DNA of 64,000 bases from the NCBI GenBank assembly GCA_011316305.1, contig SAUG01000002.1, forward strand, positions 62,001 to 126,000, read 5' to 3'. How positions within the stretch are numbered: position 1 is the stretch's first letter; every line of letters begins with the position of its first letter. The stretch is from Rusavskia elegans. Its lineage: Eukaryota > Ascomycota > Lecanoromycetes > Teloschistales > Teloschistaceae. A model generated the notes under the pieces. It was given only the letters and a program-made list of their open reading frames with translations. It ran no database searches and had not been told where the DNA came from. Positions 22,490-32,877 of this stretch are shown in pieces. The position numbers were made by a program, and so were the translations under genes.

Positions 22490-23083
22490 CAGCCATGTAC
22501 ACCCTCGAGAACATTGGGGAAGGCGATCAGACCAAATTGTCACCAGGGAATCCCAATCCCATGCATCCCCCACCCAGTTTTGGTGGCAATCATGGCACCG
22601 CTCACCGAGCTGCATCAGCCAACTACCAAGCGGCTGTAGCAATTGGGTACACTGTCAGTACTCGACGCAATCCTCGCAGCCTCCACCTCAAGCAATTCCC
22701 AGGGTGTTGTAGAGACTGCTCTACACTTGCGTCGTTCGCCACCCCAACGGCCCCGCAAGGACATGACCAAACGCGATAAAACGCTCAAGAGCAACTACCA
22801 CTCTCCCTTCACCCCAGCCCTGACCCGGAACCGCGAAAAATGCATGGCTGCCATCTGGCGCTTCAATAAGGCCACCAAACCGTCACGCAGAGCCAGCTTC
22901 GAGGCGCGTCAGAGTCGTTTCCGGGAACTTATGGCGTGTCGCCCCACGCCTGAGCCAGCGACAAAGGCTGAGGGAAACGATCTGTCAGCCGAAGCGCTGT
23001 GGAAATTTGAAAAGGAGTCGGGAGATGGTTCCCCCTTTGAAGCCCGGGAATGTCGTGAGAGGACGAAAGTCCAGAAAATATAG
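22490..23083 (+). CDS. Basic hypothetical protein, partial model
   Basis: The frame 22643-23083 encodes a basic, protein-like C-terminal part (PRKDMTKRDKTLKSNYH, RFNKATKPSRRASFEAR, LSAEALWKFEKES) ending KVQKI. An upstream frame (AAAMYTLENIGEGDQ...) from about 22490 probably belongs to the same gene but is in another phase, implying an intron around 22640-22690 that I could not place. The family is unknown. The high Lys/Arg content suggests a nucleic-acid-associated or nuclear protein, which is only inference. Confidence 0.4.
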
Positions 23084-25165
23084 CTTAGATAGTTGTCTGT
23101 ATAGCACGTCGTCGCCAGCTCTACGTTCCATCCCCTCCTGTTGTAGAAAAGAACCCTGCTTTTGTCTTCTGTGCATTGAAAGACAATCTGATCTGTCCAG
23201 CCAGTCAAACGCCAAGACATGTACGTACCCTTTTCCTTCGGAAAAAGGATTTGAGCAAACAAAATTTCCCCACCAGATGTTGTGTCTTGATGCAGAGCGT
23301 AGAATGTCTGGCTCGCCCCATTCTATACTCAGTATCTCCTTTATGCGGAATTGCCGACTGAATTTCCACAATGGTGGGGCGGAGAGTGGTTCAAGGCCAT
23401 CACAACTTCATCGCCAGACGCTCTCCACCAAACCTGTACGCCAATCACATACGATGCCATGCTTGTCAGCCGAAACTCAAGCCACCAATATGTCTGGACG
23501 ATTCCCATGAGCATCCAGCCGCTTCTCCGCAGGAGGACATGAATTCCGTTGCGAAATTCAACTCACGATTTCGGAATCCTTGTCTGACGGCGAAACGATT
23601 CGTGCATCGGCCGACCGACCATGATGGATACAGCGCAGCATGATCTCGCACAACGAACCTTCTCAAGCACGAATACCACCAGTACACCGCTGTTGGGCTC
23701 CTTCCGATCGTCCCCGTGAGCATCACCAACACCATCCGACGGCTTCCTCAGAAGGAGCAGCGGTCAAAATTCTGACGGCATTCTCGATGACTTCCCAAGC
23801 TCCATGAGAGCTCTCGGGCCTTGGTCTCCCGCTGAAAGAATACAGATTCGGGCGTTCTTTGCGCAGTTGCACCAGGAAAAGACGATTTTCTACGAACTCA
23901 GTCGCCCGTCCGACGTGCAGGCAGGGTGATCCACACCAAACTCTGAGACGGTTGCAATGAGCATCGTGCTTCCAAAGGCAACAATCTCTATACGTTGAGC
24001 TGAGGTCCAAAAGACGCCTTTGTGGCACCGCTAGCAGCCACCGAGTGTTTCTGAGGAGTCTTAAGTGGAGCGTTTAACCCACTTTCCTTCGCTTGATGGG
24101 CCACAGTTCGATACCGATGGTGACTGGGGAATTAGCTTCTTAAGACCGTGGTTGATCCCATCTTTGCGAAGCTGAACTAACGTGAGGTAGGAACAAGCTA
24201 CGTTTTGGCCTCTGCACAACCGAAATCGACTATGTGGATCGACCCAACAGCGTTCGTCTGAACCTTTCTCCTGAGGCCCTTCTCCCTCCGAAATCCTTCT
24301 CGAACAACTCGAATCGACGCTCCGGAATAATCCTGGAGGAATTGCCCAAGCGCCTCAGTCTCCACCGTCGAATTTCCAAAGAATGCCCGGACATCGAGCT
24401 TTGAAGAGAGCATGAGAGAAGCAAATGTCAACCTGCGAGCATTGATCTTGGATGACGGCGGTATGTTGGATGTTATTCGACTGCTTTGTCTTTCCAATCG
24501 AATTGCCAGTCCTGCAAAGCAGCCTTCAACCCTCTTGATCTTTTACAGTCCGTTGGGGCAGTTCAGGAACATTGTTCAGCAGGCGATCCTGTATTCGCTC
24601 CGGCTCTTCGAAGAAGAAAGAAATCGTGAGAATCCGGCAGACGACCTCTTCCCAAGGAGCTCTCGTGGAGATTTCTCACCGGCTTTTCAGATCCACATTA
24701 ACCAAACCTCACGTCAGCCTCCAAAGCGGAAGAAAAGTCGACTTCACCAAGCGGAGAATCATCCTACTATATCCATAGCCTGTTGAGAAGTCGATGTCTC
24801 AGAGAAGACGATCAGCTACCGAAAGTCTCCCTTCTGGCAAGAGCGACCGCCGAAGCGATCATCCAAAAGAGCTTTGCTTCCAATCTTGGCGCTGTCTGAT
24901 ATTCAGTCAATGATGTGTCGAAAACGAGATTGGCATTGATCCAAAGAAGGGGTCGATCGGCTTTCGATCGTCAGAAGAGGAGGTGTCGCGGTTGCCGTCT
25001 GGAGGTAGGCGATCTTGCCATGATCTGTAGAGTCTAGAAGGGCTCAAGGAAAGGAACAGTCTGGTAGAAGTTCTGCTCGTGAAGCAAGCGTTTCGAAGCT
25101 GATAATCTGCGCAGGAGAACCATCTTTCATACATCTCTGTGAAAACTAGTATCCACCAACGTATC
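23084..25165. other. Stretch with scattered coding-like frames
   Basis: Frames at 23351-23542 (PTEFPQWWGGEWFK), 23371-23643 and 24412-24786 look partly protein-like, and minus-strand frames overlap them. I found no consistent exon chain. No repeats or RNA genes were noticed. Confidence 0.3.
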
Positions 25166-25742
25166 TTTGTCGATTTGGGTGGATCTTGCAACATGGAAGC
25201 ATTGGCACTCAAACGTTGTAGGCGTCAGTTCGGAGTCGGTTGATCATTACAGAGCCAAAGTGGCTCTGAACGGTACGTGAATCGCTACGCCCTCTCACTG
25301 CGCTGATTCGAATCTCTCTGCTCTCATTTTGCTAACTGCATTTGCAGATGTGCAACATCCCGAGCGTCCTATAACCGATGGACATAGGAGTCTTCTAGCC
25401 ACGAACGATCGAAGAGGTGGAAGAAAGCACCACATTGTCATCATGGGTTTGGAACGTTTTCGAGGCGAGAGGTTTCAAGGAAGGTGCGATGGAGATTGCA
25501 TCATCTACTGGTCCTCCAACGAAGGACCAGTGTATCTCTTCCTGGTGCTCTTCCTGGGTACCACTAGGACAAGCTTATGGGTCTACTGGCGATGCGATCA
25601 TGGCGTCGAGCATGGAACGATGCAGATTACTGCACAAACTACGCCTGCTGACTCGATACGCCCTGTCTCAGGCTGGCGGTCGGGACTCCATAGAATCCAT
25701 GACTCGTGTCCCTTTGCTGCAGTAGTACAACGTGCGTGGTGA
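25166..25742 (+). CDS. Probable two-exon gene, frame uncertain
   Basis: A very good intron lies at 25273-25347: donor GTACGT, branch GCTAAC at 25331-25336, acceptor TTTGCAG. Downstream two frames compete. One continues from the splice in phase to 25742. The other (25417-25725) reads TIEEVEESTTLSSWVWNVFEARGF and later SSMERCRLLHKLRLLTRYAL, and looks more like protein. Upstream, VDHYRAKVALN precedes the donor. Either an additional intron exists (a CTTCTAG acceptor near 25398 fits the second frame) or the gene is frameshifted. Family unknown. Confidence 0.35.
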
Positions 25743-27784
25743 TTTCCATGGTTTTATCGTCTTTCAGAGATTGAAATGATTGCTCAGGGACAATCCTGCG
25801 CGTTTTTCCCACGGCTTGCAGTCACTTTTGGCTGCCGAATCTCTCCCGGTGGTGTGAAAATCCACCTACATTCGTACATTACGTAGGCACTCGTTCTCGA
25901 TCCACTCAGCGACCAAAATTTAAGAAACCATATCTTCCATATGAGCGTGCGGACCATTTCCCAGCTGGATGGTTCGGACGGAGATACCCGTTCCCGGCCG
26001 TCACGGGTAGATCCGATCCCCTGATTGGTTGCCGCGTTTCTGCTCAAGGACAAGCATGGACGACGATTTGGTTTATTTGCTAGATTGCAGGAGTGATCAA
26101 TTCCCCTCAAAAAGGCTATGCAGGTCTTTCAAGCCTGTGAGCTGAGGAATTATTTGATGTTTGTTGAACTCTTTGCCGTGCCAAAGATGCAGTGTGAAGC
26201 TCATGTCCAATTCCCTTGTCCTAGTAGGGAGATCCCACCAATAAAGACGAAGACGTCGATGGTTATGGCTTCTTGGGGGGAAAGCTGAAACTTTGGGGAT
26301 GCATGGCATGTGTCATATGTTGCAGATTTGACCAGGTATGACTGTCGGTGAATTCTTTGAGCTGTTACAGATTGCTGACACCTTGATAGGATTCTCATGA
26401 TCGACGAAAGTCAGCCTACAATTTCCCCATACGTTCCAGTCGGCTATCTGTATCTTTTGAAGAAACAAGGCTGGACTATTTCTCCGATCATGTGTCAAAT
26501 TTACCAGGAAGCCTGTGCGAAGTCGGGAGCAAAGAGTGACGGTTTCAATCTACTTCCTGGATGCAGACATCCAGTCCCAACTGGACCCACAACTCTTTAT
26601 CAACGTGGTAACGACGATTCTAAGGACTGAGACATTCAATAGACTGTTAGAGCATTTATGGAGGCCAATCTTCCTAATTGCACGGGTTCTTCCCACAACG
26701 GCATGCTTAGGGAACTCGCATTTCTCCTGGGCGAGAAGTGTGCGCATTGGCAGGGGACAACGACACCAGCATCACCGCGATCGACGAACCCAATGCTAAC
26801 AGTTCTTCAAGCGAGGGCAGCCCAGTCGAAGTCGGCACCAGCGAGATCAGGGTTCCGACTCGAGAGATTCAATAGCTGAACAGCAGAACAGCAACACCGC
26901 CTTGGACGGTTTGAACGCCCATCGGCTCTTCAATGGACGACGGCTCAGTTGAAGTCAATATCAGCATGCCGAGCAAGGGAAGGAGCCTTCTTGCTTCTGA
27001 TACTGGTTCACTGGATAGAAGGCACCAGACTGGGAGCAACTCTATTTACTGTGACCAGGAGCAATTTTACGAAGCCTCGACTTGGTTCAAGGCGTTCGTT
27101 GGAATATCCCACTCCTGATTTGTATTCACACTATACAGACGAACATTTTTCGGCATTCTCTATCCGACGGTCGCTATCGACTCTACAGACATCGACTGTA
27201 TGAACTGCAATACCCCTCTGTTGCCGCTGGACAAACGTCAACATAGACTCAATCATGATGGCCAACGATGCGAGAGCCCCCGAGGATGCTAGAACACGAT
27301 GCCTGGATGAGGATGTTTTTGGGAGTGCGGAAGAGAAAGGTGGATTGTGTCATGGGCTCAGGCTTGGCCCTTGGGTGGTAGATTTACTGCTGCTCGTGGG
27401 AATATGAAGAAGTGAGCCTCAATTCGGTCCTGGGGAGCATGAGCAATGGGCAATAGGCTAGACATCGTAAGGATAGTGTTGCACCCTGTTCCACAGAGCC
27501 AGCTCGTCTGTTATTATTGTCTGGCTTTGTAAGCCGTGTAGACAACGTCGATTTAGGCAGTCCTTTGGCCTATGGAGATGGAGAACCTCGTATTTGCAGT
27601 CTCACGCTCATTTTCGTTCCGCTGCATTTGGCAGGGCACTCGGTGTGGCTGTCAGTCGTGGCCTCGATTCTCTGACTTATGCATTAGCAACGTCCGCAGC
27701 TTTTTATCAACTGTAAAGGGGTATCCAGACAGCCTCCAAGAATGCTCCCCAGAAAGCGTTTAGAGTCGTGGTAAGGGGTGGTAT
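25743..27784. other. Unresolved region, coding-like at 26.4-27.2 kb
   Basis: From 26397 a frame reads VPVGYLYLLKKQGWTISP. Later pieces read MLRELAFLLGEKCAHW and, in another frame, AIDEPNANSSSSEGSPVEV. A similar acidic piece with GSVEVNISMPSKGRS follows at 26940-27000, which may be a weak internal duplication. No exon chain could be completed. The parts 25743-26390 and 27200-27784 hold nothing I can support. Confidence 0.3.
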
Positions 27785-27930
27785 ATCCGATACCACGGTT
27801 TCCTCGCTGTGTAGAGTGAATGATACATGAATGGAGATGTTGGACAGCGGTAAAGACGGTTGCCTGTTCGACTTCACTTCAGCTCATCCGCTTCCCTGTT
27901 TCTCCCCTCCAACCACAAGTTATCCACACA
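27785..27930 (+). promoter_or_regulatory. 5-prime module, copy A
   Basis: CGATACCACG at about 27788 and TGTAGAGTGAA...ATGGAGATGTTGGA at 27810-27844 are repeated upstream of the next gene (28897-28962), with similar distances to the ATG (87 versus 96 bp). The shared block probably contains the promoter and leader. Confidence 0.55.
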
Positions 27931-28441
27931 ATGGCAAACAATCCAACTACCACCAACCAGACAACCATGGCGTCTCAACCCCAACCCCAAAGTACGTACC
28001 ATGGCCTTAAGCATAGCATAATCAACAACAACACTGACCGAAAAGACCCAAACCAAGCAGCTAACCCTTACGCGGCTTCGGACGCTTTTTTGGCTGAACA
28101 GAAGCGTGATATGGTTGAGGAAGCTGGAGACAATTGGCTTGCTGCTATGGACGAAATGCGTCGAAAGAACAAGAAATTTCCTCGTTTGGCGGACCCCCGA
28201 TGGCGTATCCCGTCGCATCAGCAAGCCTACACAAAGTCTGTGGCGGACAGCTATGGATACCATTACATTAAAGTCCAACATGATGTATTATATCCCCTCT
28301 TATCGTGCGTGCCAGCGTTTGCTAATATGGATGCAGGAGACCAAGCGTCTGGCATACGTGCATCTAGGACTGGATTGGCGTGGGGAGAGGGAGTTGGCTG
28401 AGGTTGTTTTGGTGGGTTTGCAGAGCAAGAGTCTGTGGTAG
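27931..28441 (+). CDS. Small hypothetical protein, three exons
   Basis: 130 residues, unknown family. Exons 27931-27991, 28046-28272 and 28337-28441. Intron 1 (27992-28045) has donor GTACGT and branch CTGAC. Intron 2 (28273-28336) has donor GTCCAA, a GCTAAT branch candidate and acceptor TGCAG. All junctions keep phase. The N-terminus is Asn/Thr/Gln-rich (NNPTTTNQTT). The rest is a helical, charged domain: FLAEQKRDMVEEAGDNWL, MRRKNKKFPRLADPRW and, after intron 2, LAYVHLGLDWRGEREL. No signal peptide is present. Its promoter, short first exon and first intron are related to those of the gene at 29058, although the proteins after exon 1 are unrelated. Confidence 0.7.
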
Positions 28442-28896
28442 AGATGGGCACCCTCTTTGGGTGTGATATGAGAACGAGAATGAAATTCATGCCATCATGT
28501 TATCATGTTTCAAGCTTGATTGAAGTCTGCCCCGTTGACGTTAAGGAGATCAACTATCCACGTTGAGACTCATAGCAAACGTTCAATGATGTTGCGTCTT
28601 CGTCACCGTTGCAATTGGCAGGGGCATTCCGGCCATGTTAACACCTTCAGACAGCCTAAATTCCTCGCTGCACACCGTCGGTAGAGACATGGTCGGGGAA
28701 ATCTGTTCGACGCAACTGGCAGGGTACACGATGCGGATGCCATTCGTGGTATCGAATGCCTTCTCTGTGCAAGCTGGGAGACCAGACGTGCCAGAATATG
28801 TGCAATAGCACATATTTCCAGCTGCACACCAGATGTAAACACTCGATCAGGGAGAGGCAAGCCTTTGACTGGTCCTCAGGGTACGACATGTGTACA
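28442..28896. other. Spacer between the paired genes
   Basis: Contains the 3-prime region of the left gene. Minus-strand frames here (60-85 codons) overlap one another and have no support. Confidence 0.4.
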
Positions 28897-29057
28897 CTCG
28901 ATACCACGATGCACTTGTTGGATGTGAATGTAGAGTGAAGGAGTCACAATGGAGATGTTGGATGTTGTTTCAACCTGTGACTCCACTTGCATCCATCTGC
29001 TAACATAGTCTTCTCCAACCACCACTGATAATTGCAGGGAACGCAACAGCCACCGAT
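28897..29057 (+). promoter_or_regulatory. 5-prime module, copy B
   Basis: CGATACCACGAT near 28901 and TGTAGAGTGAAGG...ATGGAGATGTTGGA at 28929-28962 match copy A at 27785-27844. A CTCCACTTGCATCC stretch then parallels CTTCACTTCAGCTCATCC of copy A. The likely function is promoter plus leader of the 29058 gene. Confidence 0.55.
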
Positions 29058-29622
29058 ATGGCAGCAGCAGAGCAGCCTCAAACCACGAGTATGTGGCACC
29101 AGCATTGAGCGTAGTCAACAACACTGACCAGTGGCCATAGAAGCGAAGACGACAGACGACTTGGACATCCAACCCAATCGCCCAACCCTCACTCGCTCCC
29201 TTTCCGACCCCATCCCCAGCAGCACAGGCATCGCTCCTGGCGCTGGAACGACTCTCCCAGAAGAAGAGCAGGGCGCCGGTCAAGATGACGACCAGCAGGA
29301 GGCTCTCCCGGGTTACGACCCGATTAAATTACCAGCATATGACCTCGATGCGCTCAATGATGCATCTCAAGCCCCTGCTGCGGACGATGACGACGACGAC
29401 GAAAATTCGCCGCAAAGTACCATCGTCGCTACAAGTCCAGCCAACGAGTACGAGTCCTCGGGCAGTGAAGATGGAGAACAAGGGGGAACAGCGTTGGATC
29501 AGGTACGGAACGAAGTCCGGCCTGCAGATCTGGATCGGATTCCTACCTTTCCAGGAGGGCCGGCGAGTGGAACCCTTGTGCGGTCGTTGATAGACGCTTC
29601 GGTTTGGTACTACGTGCTTTAA
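29058..29622 (+). CDS. Acidic disordered protein, two exons
   Basis: 170 residues. Exons 29058-29088 and 29141-29622; intron 29089-29140 has donor GTATGT, the block TCAACAACACTGACC with its CTGAC branch, and acceptor CATAG. Splicing keeps phase. The protein is low-complexity and very acidic: TLPEEEQGAGQDDDQQ, a run of six Asp residues (ADDDDDDENS), and SSGSEDGEQGG, with short Pro-rich parts. It ends VRSLIDASVWYYVL. It is likely disordered; no domain is recognised. The first intron shares its TCAACAACACTGACC block with the first intron of the 27931 gene. Confidence 0.7.
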
Positions 29623-30201
29623 ATAGGGAGACGAAGAGAAGCGTAGACAATTACGGAGAGTAGAGCTGAAGGGGGGGTATCTGCAGTCCTCAGCCATCTT
29701 GTTCTGTAAAGATCGAGGTCGTGCCGTAAAGGGTAGAATATACCTGGACGTGGCATCTGATAGAAAGTGTGATCGTTTGAGACCACGTGCCAGGGCTGAA
29801 GTTGGGATTTTGCGTTGATTGCCTGCCTAATCTTTGAATAAAGAAGATTCCTCACCTCACCCATTCTTCCAGCCATCACCACGAAATAACATCTCATCTT
29901 GCTTTGATTTGCTTCTAACACTTCTTGGCTTCCTGCTTCCGATTACATGTACTCTGTATCGAAATTTGACTTTCCATACATGGTATTTGAGCGAATTTTC
30001 CAAGCGGCAGCAATGTCATGAGTCCTCACATTTTCCCAGGCCTCCTTTTCCAGCAGCGTTCCCATGCGGATGCCACACTCATCAGGAAACTTGCAAGAGC
30101 AAGTGGCTCAAGCGCCAGATATTGGTATGCCCATGGTCACTTTCGTGGAATCCCACTGACACCTAGACAGCGTCGGTGGACAGACGACCACCAAAGCGGT
30201 C
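29623..30201. other. Intergenic region
   Basis: No supported gene. A plus-strand frame at 29834-30166 has no start or splice support. Confidence 0.4.
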
Positions 30202-30700
30202 ATGTCCCAATCGCTCAAGCATGCAAACATCGTGGCCCGCCGATCCGGCGACCGCGGTCATGCTGACCATGGCTGGCTTGTTTCCTTTGCCGGTTACTTC
30301 GACCCGCAATTCAAGAATTTTGGTGCTCTGCGTGTTTTGAACGAAGACTGCGGCGCACCTAACAGCGGCTTCCCCTCCCATACCCATCGCGGCGCCGAGA
30401 TCTTCTCATACATTCGCTTCTCCTTCTTCCTCCATCGCGATGGCTGCTCAATATAATGGTGAAATCCTGGAGATAGCGAACCCTTCCACAGAAGCCATGA
30501 CTCTTGCAGCCGCGTCCTTTATTTTAGGAGGTGATAGCAGTGGAGAAGAAGACGGAGTTTCACGATCACGCGCATCGCGATGCCGAGATCTTCTCATATA
30601 TCCTCAGCGGTGAGCTGACTCACCGAGACTTCATGATGGGCAACGGAGCGACATTTCCACCGCCGCCTTGGCTTCGTCCACGTCCTGGTCTTCGCCATCT
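30202..30700 (+). pseudogene. Pirin-like gene remnant with repeated segment
   Basis: The first part encodes a pirin N-terminal half: SGDRGHADHGWLVSF, YFDPQFKNFGALRVLNED, and PNSGFPSHTHRGAEIFSYI with the metal-site His residues. Pirins are nuclear or cytosolic cupin-fold iron proteins. After FSYI at about 30412 the match stops. About 150 bp later a second pirin segment starts, HAHRDAEIFSYILSGELTHRDFM (about 30564-30633), which overlaps the end of the first and carries on further. After that the match is lost again. The HRxAEIFSYI block is therefore present twice and the C-terminal domain is missing. This looks like two truncated copies joined together, and no intron arrangement explains it. 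Confidence 0.65.
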
Positions 30701-30884
30701 ATGCCATTGGGCGCCGGCCTGCGCGCCATCGGTCCAGGAACCCAGACCGGTAGCGAAGAACTTTTGCACGCGCTCGGAAGGTATCGACGACCTGGAGGAT
30801 AAAGATTTGGAGGGGAAGAATTTTTTCGGCCCCCAGAGGAGAGACCTCTATTGCGGCCCCTGAGGATTCCGACTCCAGGTCGTC

Positions 30885-31125
30885 CGGCCTCGACTGGTGT
30901 TCATCTTCGCGACCAACTTGATGCTCGCTGGATGGCACTTTGGAGAAGATCACATCTGCCGCGCTGGGGCTTACCTCTGCCTCGCGTGCTACGTTACCTT
31001 CAAAACACTCGTCTACCTGTACCTCGTCGACCGCGTGTATATCAGCCGGAAGGATCGCTACCGCCGCACGATCGCGTACAAGGACGAACCACTTGACGGA
31101 GTCGCCGATTCGAGCTCTGTACCTG
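30885..31125 (+). pseudogene. Fragment of a seven-helix fungal membrane protein
   Basis: The frame reads [35 protein letters not shown] and [13 protein letters not shown], two to three consecutive hydrophobic helices ending in a DRV-type motif. This resembles the first half of the large Pezizomycotina family of GPCR-like integral membrane proteins with an (E/D)RVxI motif after helix 3. The remaining helices are absent: after about 31080 the frame becomes hydrophilic. The upstream end also stops abruptly. It is a gene fragment in the same patchwork as the pirin and RRM pieces. The family assignment is from memory. Confidence 0.5.
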
Positions 31126-31729
31126 ATCGCAACGAACGGAACACCCAAGATCAAAGAAGAGCAAGAACTGCCGGCGATAATCCGAGATTTCTTGAAATTT
31201 CGCTCTCAAGGTTGACTGTCGTTGAAGCTCAATCAGATAATGGGCAAAGGCACATGCCGTGCTCCACTTGAGAAGCGTGCTTCAGCACATGATCTACTTC
31301 GAGTACGTGTCTCATTACAGAATCCTGGACTGTTCACTAACACGTCTCGTAGCACCAATCGGTGCACATGGCGGAACCGCTAATCAACTTAGCACCACTG
31401 GTGAAGTCAGCACGAGCAAACCCTTGTCCCAGTGGTGGTTGATCCGGAAGCGCCAGATGGAGTCAGCCCTGGACCAGTCTGAGATAGCCTGCCTATCAAA
31501 ATTACGAACAATTGCCTCAGCAGGAAGGGTTCGATGCCCGCTTCTTCTCAAGCTTAGCAAATGGAAGAAGCCCACCGCTCCCACTGGTGGTTCCATGAAG
31601 TGGCAACATAAGACTTCTACCATGTACAGCTGGCGGCTTGGCTCTGCTTGTCGAGAAGGAGTTGGATCACTTTGATCCTACACCTTCATCGAAAAATCAT
31701 CGAAGAGGTCTTCTACGTCGACCAAGAGA
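31126..31729. other. Spacer in the gene-fragment patchwork
   Basis: A plus-strand frame 31259-31675 is open but without recognisable content. A likely splice pair (GTACGTGTC donor at about 31302, GTAG acceptor about 31353) hints at coding origin. Confidence 0.3.
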
Positions 31730-31906
31730 TCCGTCTCTGAAGCCCGCGTCATGTGGGATATGAAGACAGGGCGTTCTCGTGGTTACGGCTTCGTTGCTTT
31801 CCGGGACCGCGAACAAGCAGAGAAAGCCCTTAGTAACATGGACGATAAATGGCTTGGATCTCGTGCGATCCGCTGCAACTGGGCCAACCCAGAAAGGGCA
31901 GTATAG
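31730..31906 (+). pseudogene. RRM2 fragment of a Pub1/TIA-1-like gene (copy 1)
   Basis: Encodes [16 protein letters not shown], then [17 protein letters not shown] (RNP1 region) and [13 protein letters not shown], matching the second RNA-recognition motif of fungal Pub1/TIA-1-type poly(A)/U-rich RNA-binding proteins. The match begins abruptly at SVSEAR, without RRM1 or the start of RRM2, and ends in a TAG at 31904-31906 where the intact gene would continue with a linker. It is therefore a truncated copy. Its last part overlaps in content with copy 2, which starts 195 bp downstream. Confidence 0.75.
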
Positions 31907-32099
31907 CTTCCATCGACGATGTCGTGGTACAAATCTGGGTTGACAAGCCTGATCCTTGTGGTCATCTATAGCACCCTGTTCAAGGACTGTTTTCCCCAAC
32001 ATGGGAACGAGGCTAAACCCTGGCTAATTACGAAGTCCTGCCCCAGGCCTTCACCCCAGAGGTGGAAGCGAAGGAAGTTATTATCGCAGAGCTGAATAC

Positions 32100-32585
32100 G
32101 AGAAAGCCCTCAGTAATATGGACGGCGAGTGGCTTGGATCTCGCGCCATTCGCTGCAATTGAGCCAACCAGAAAGGGCAGCCATCGATCTCTCGGCAACA
32201 AACAATGTCAGCCATGGGTATGACCCCTACCACCTCTTCCGGTCAGCATCATTCCCCTATGGGATCCAAAGCTACGGTATGGTCGTTCAGCAAACTCCTC
32301 AGTGGCAGACCACCTGCTACGTCGGTAACCTCACCCCGTACACGACGCAAAATGATCTTGTTCCACTTATCCAGAACTTCGGGTGAGAACAGGCGTCGCG
32401 CAGACTCTTGGTGTTCGCATTAAATTAGATTCCTTACCAGAGAATGTCAAAGGTCCGTCCTTGAGACGCGTTTCCAATCTGATCGTGGATTTGCCTTTGT
32501 AAAGATGGAGTCCCACGACTGCGCAGCAATGGCAATATGCCAACTTAACGGGTATAATGTCAATGGTCGACCCCTTAAATGCAGT
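32100..32585 (+). pseudogene. RRM2-RRM3 fragment of the same gene (copy 2)
   Basis: Starts inside RRM2 ([19 protein letters not shown]), where the expected Trp codon is TGA (32160-32162). The linker PSISRQQTMSAMGMTPTT follows. Near 32250-32265 a one-base shift is needed to reach SYGMVVQQTPQWQTTCYVG. RRM3 then reads TPYTTQNDLVPLIQNFG, an intact-looking intron (32383-32452, donor GTGAGA, acceptor CAAAG), and RGFAFVKMESHDCAAMAIC to RPLKCS at a GTGAGT donor (32586). One nonsense and one frameshift change make it a pseudogene, yet the intron and RRM3 are well preserved, so the decay is recent. Confidence 0.75.
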
Positions 32586-32712
32586 GTGAGTAGCGCCGAC
32601 TTAGAAGGTGAGTCATCCCCTTTCCTAACCTCCCACCTGACCCCTTCGTTCCACTGTACTATGATTCCACCCCAGCTGGCTTACCATCCTAACTCACTCG
32701 TTCTCTATATAG

Positions 32713-32877
32713 ACGCGCCTAAGACATGCAATGTGGCCTCGAAGACATCGCAACCCAGATCGAAACTGTCTCCAAAGACTGCGAATCGCTCGATCGTCAA
32801 TCCAGGCGCTACAGGACGCCATCGGCGACATGACCCGTAGCTTGAGCCGCGAGTTACTCACATCCAAAAAGAAATGA
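32713..32877 (+). pseudogene. Coiled-coil gene fragment with a one-base frameshift
   Basis: After a CTATATAG acceptor the frame reads LEDIATQIETVSKDCESLDRQ and then, in the next frame, IQALQDAIGDMTRSLSREL and a final Lys run to a TGA at 32875. The two halves form one heptad-like helix if one base is missing near 32797. Linked downstream of the RRM pieces, it is probably another donor gene in the patchwork. Confidence 0.45.

Noticed and set aside
32100..32585. Treating the RRM2-RRM3 piece as a functional gene with introns
   Set aside because: The TGA in place of the expected Trp and the one-base shift in the linker cannot be removed by any plausible intron.
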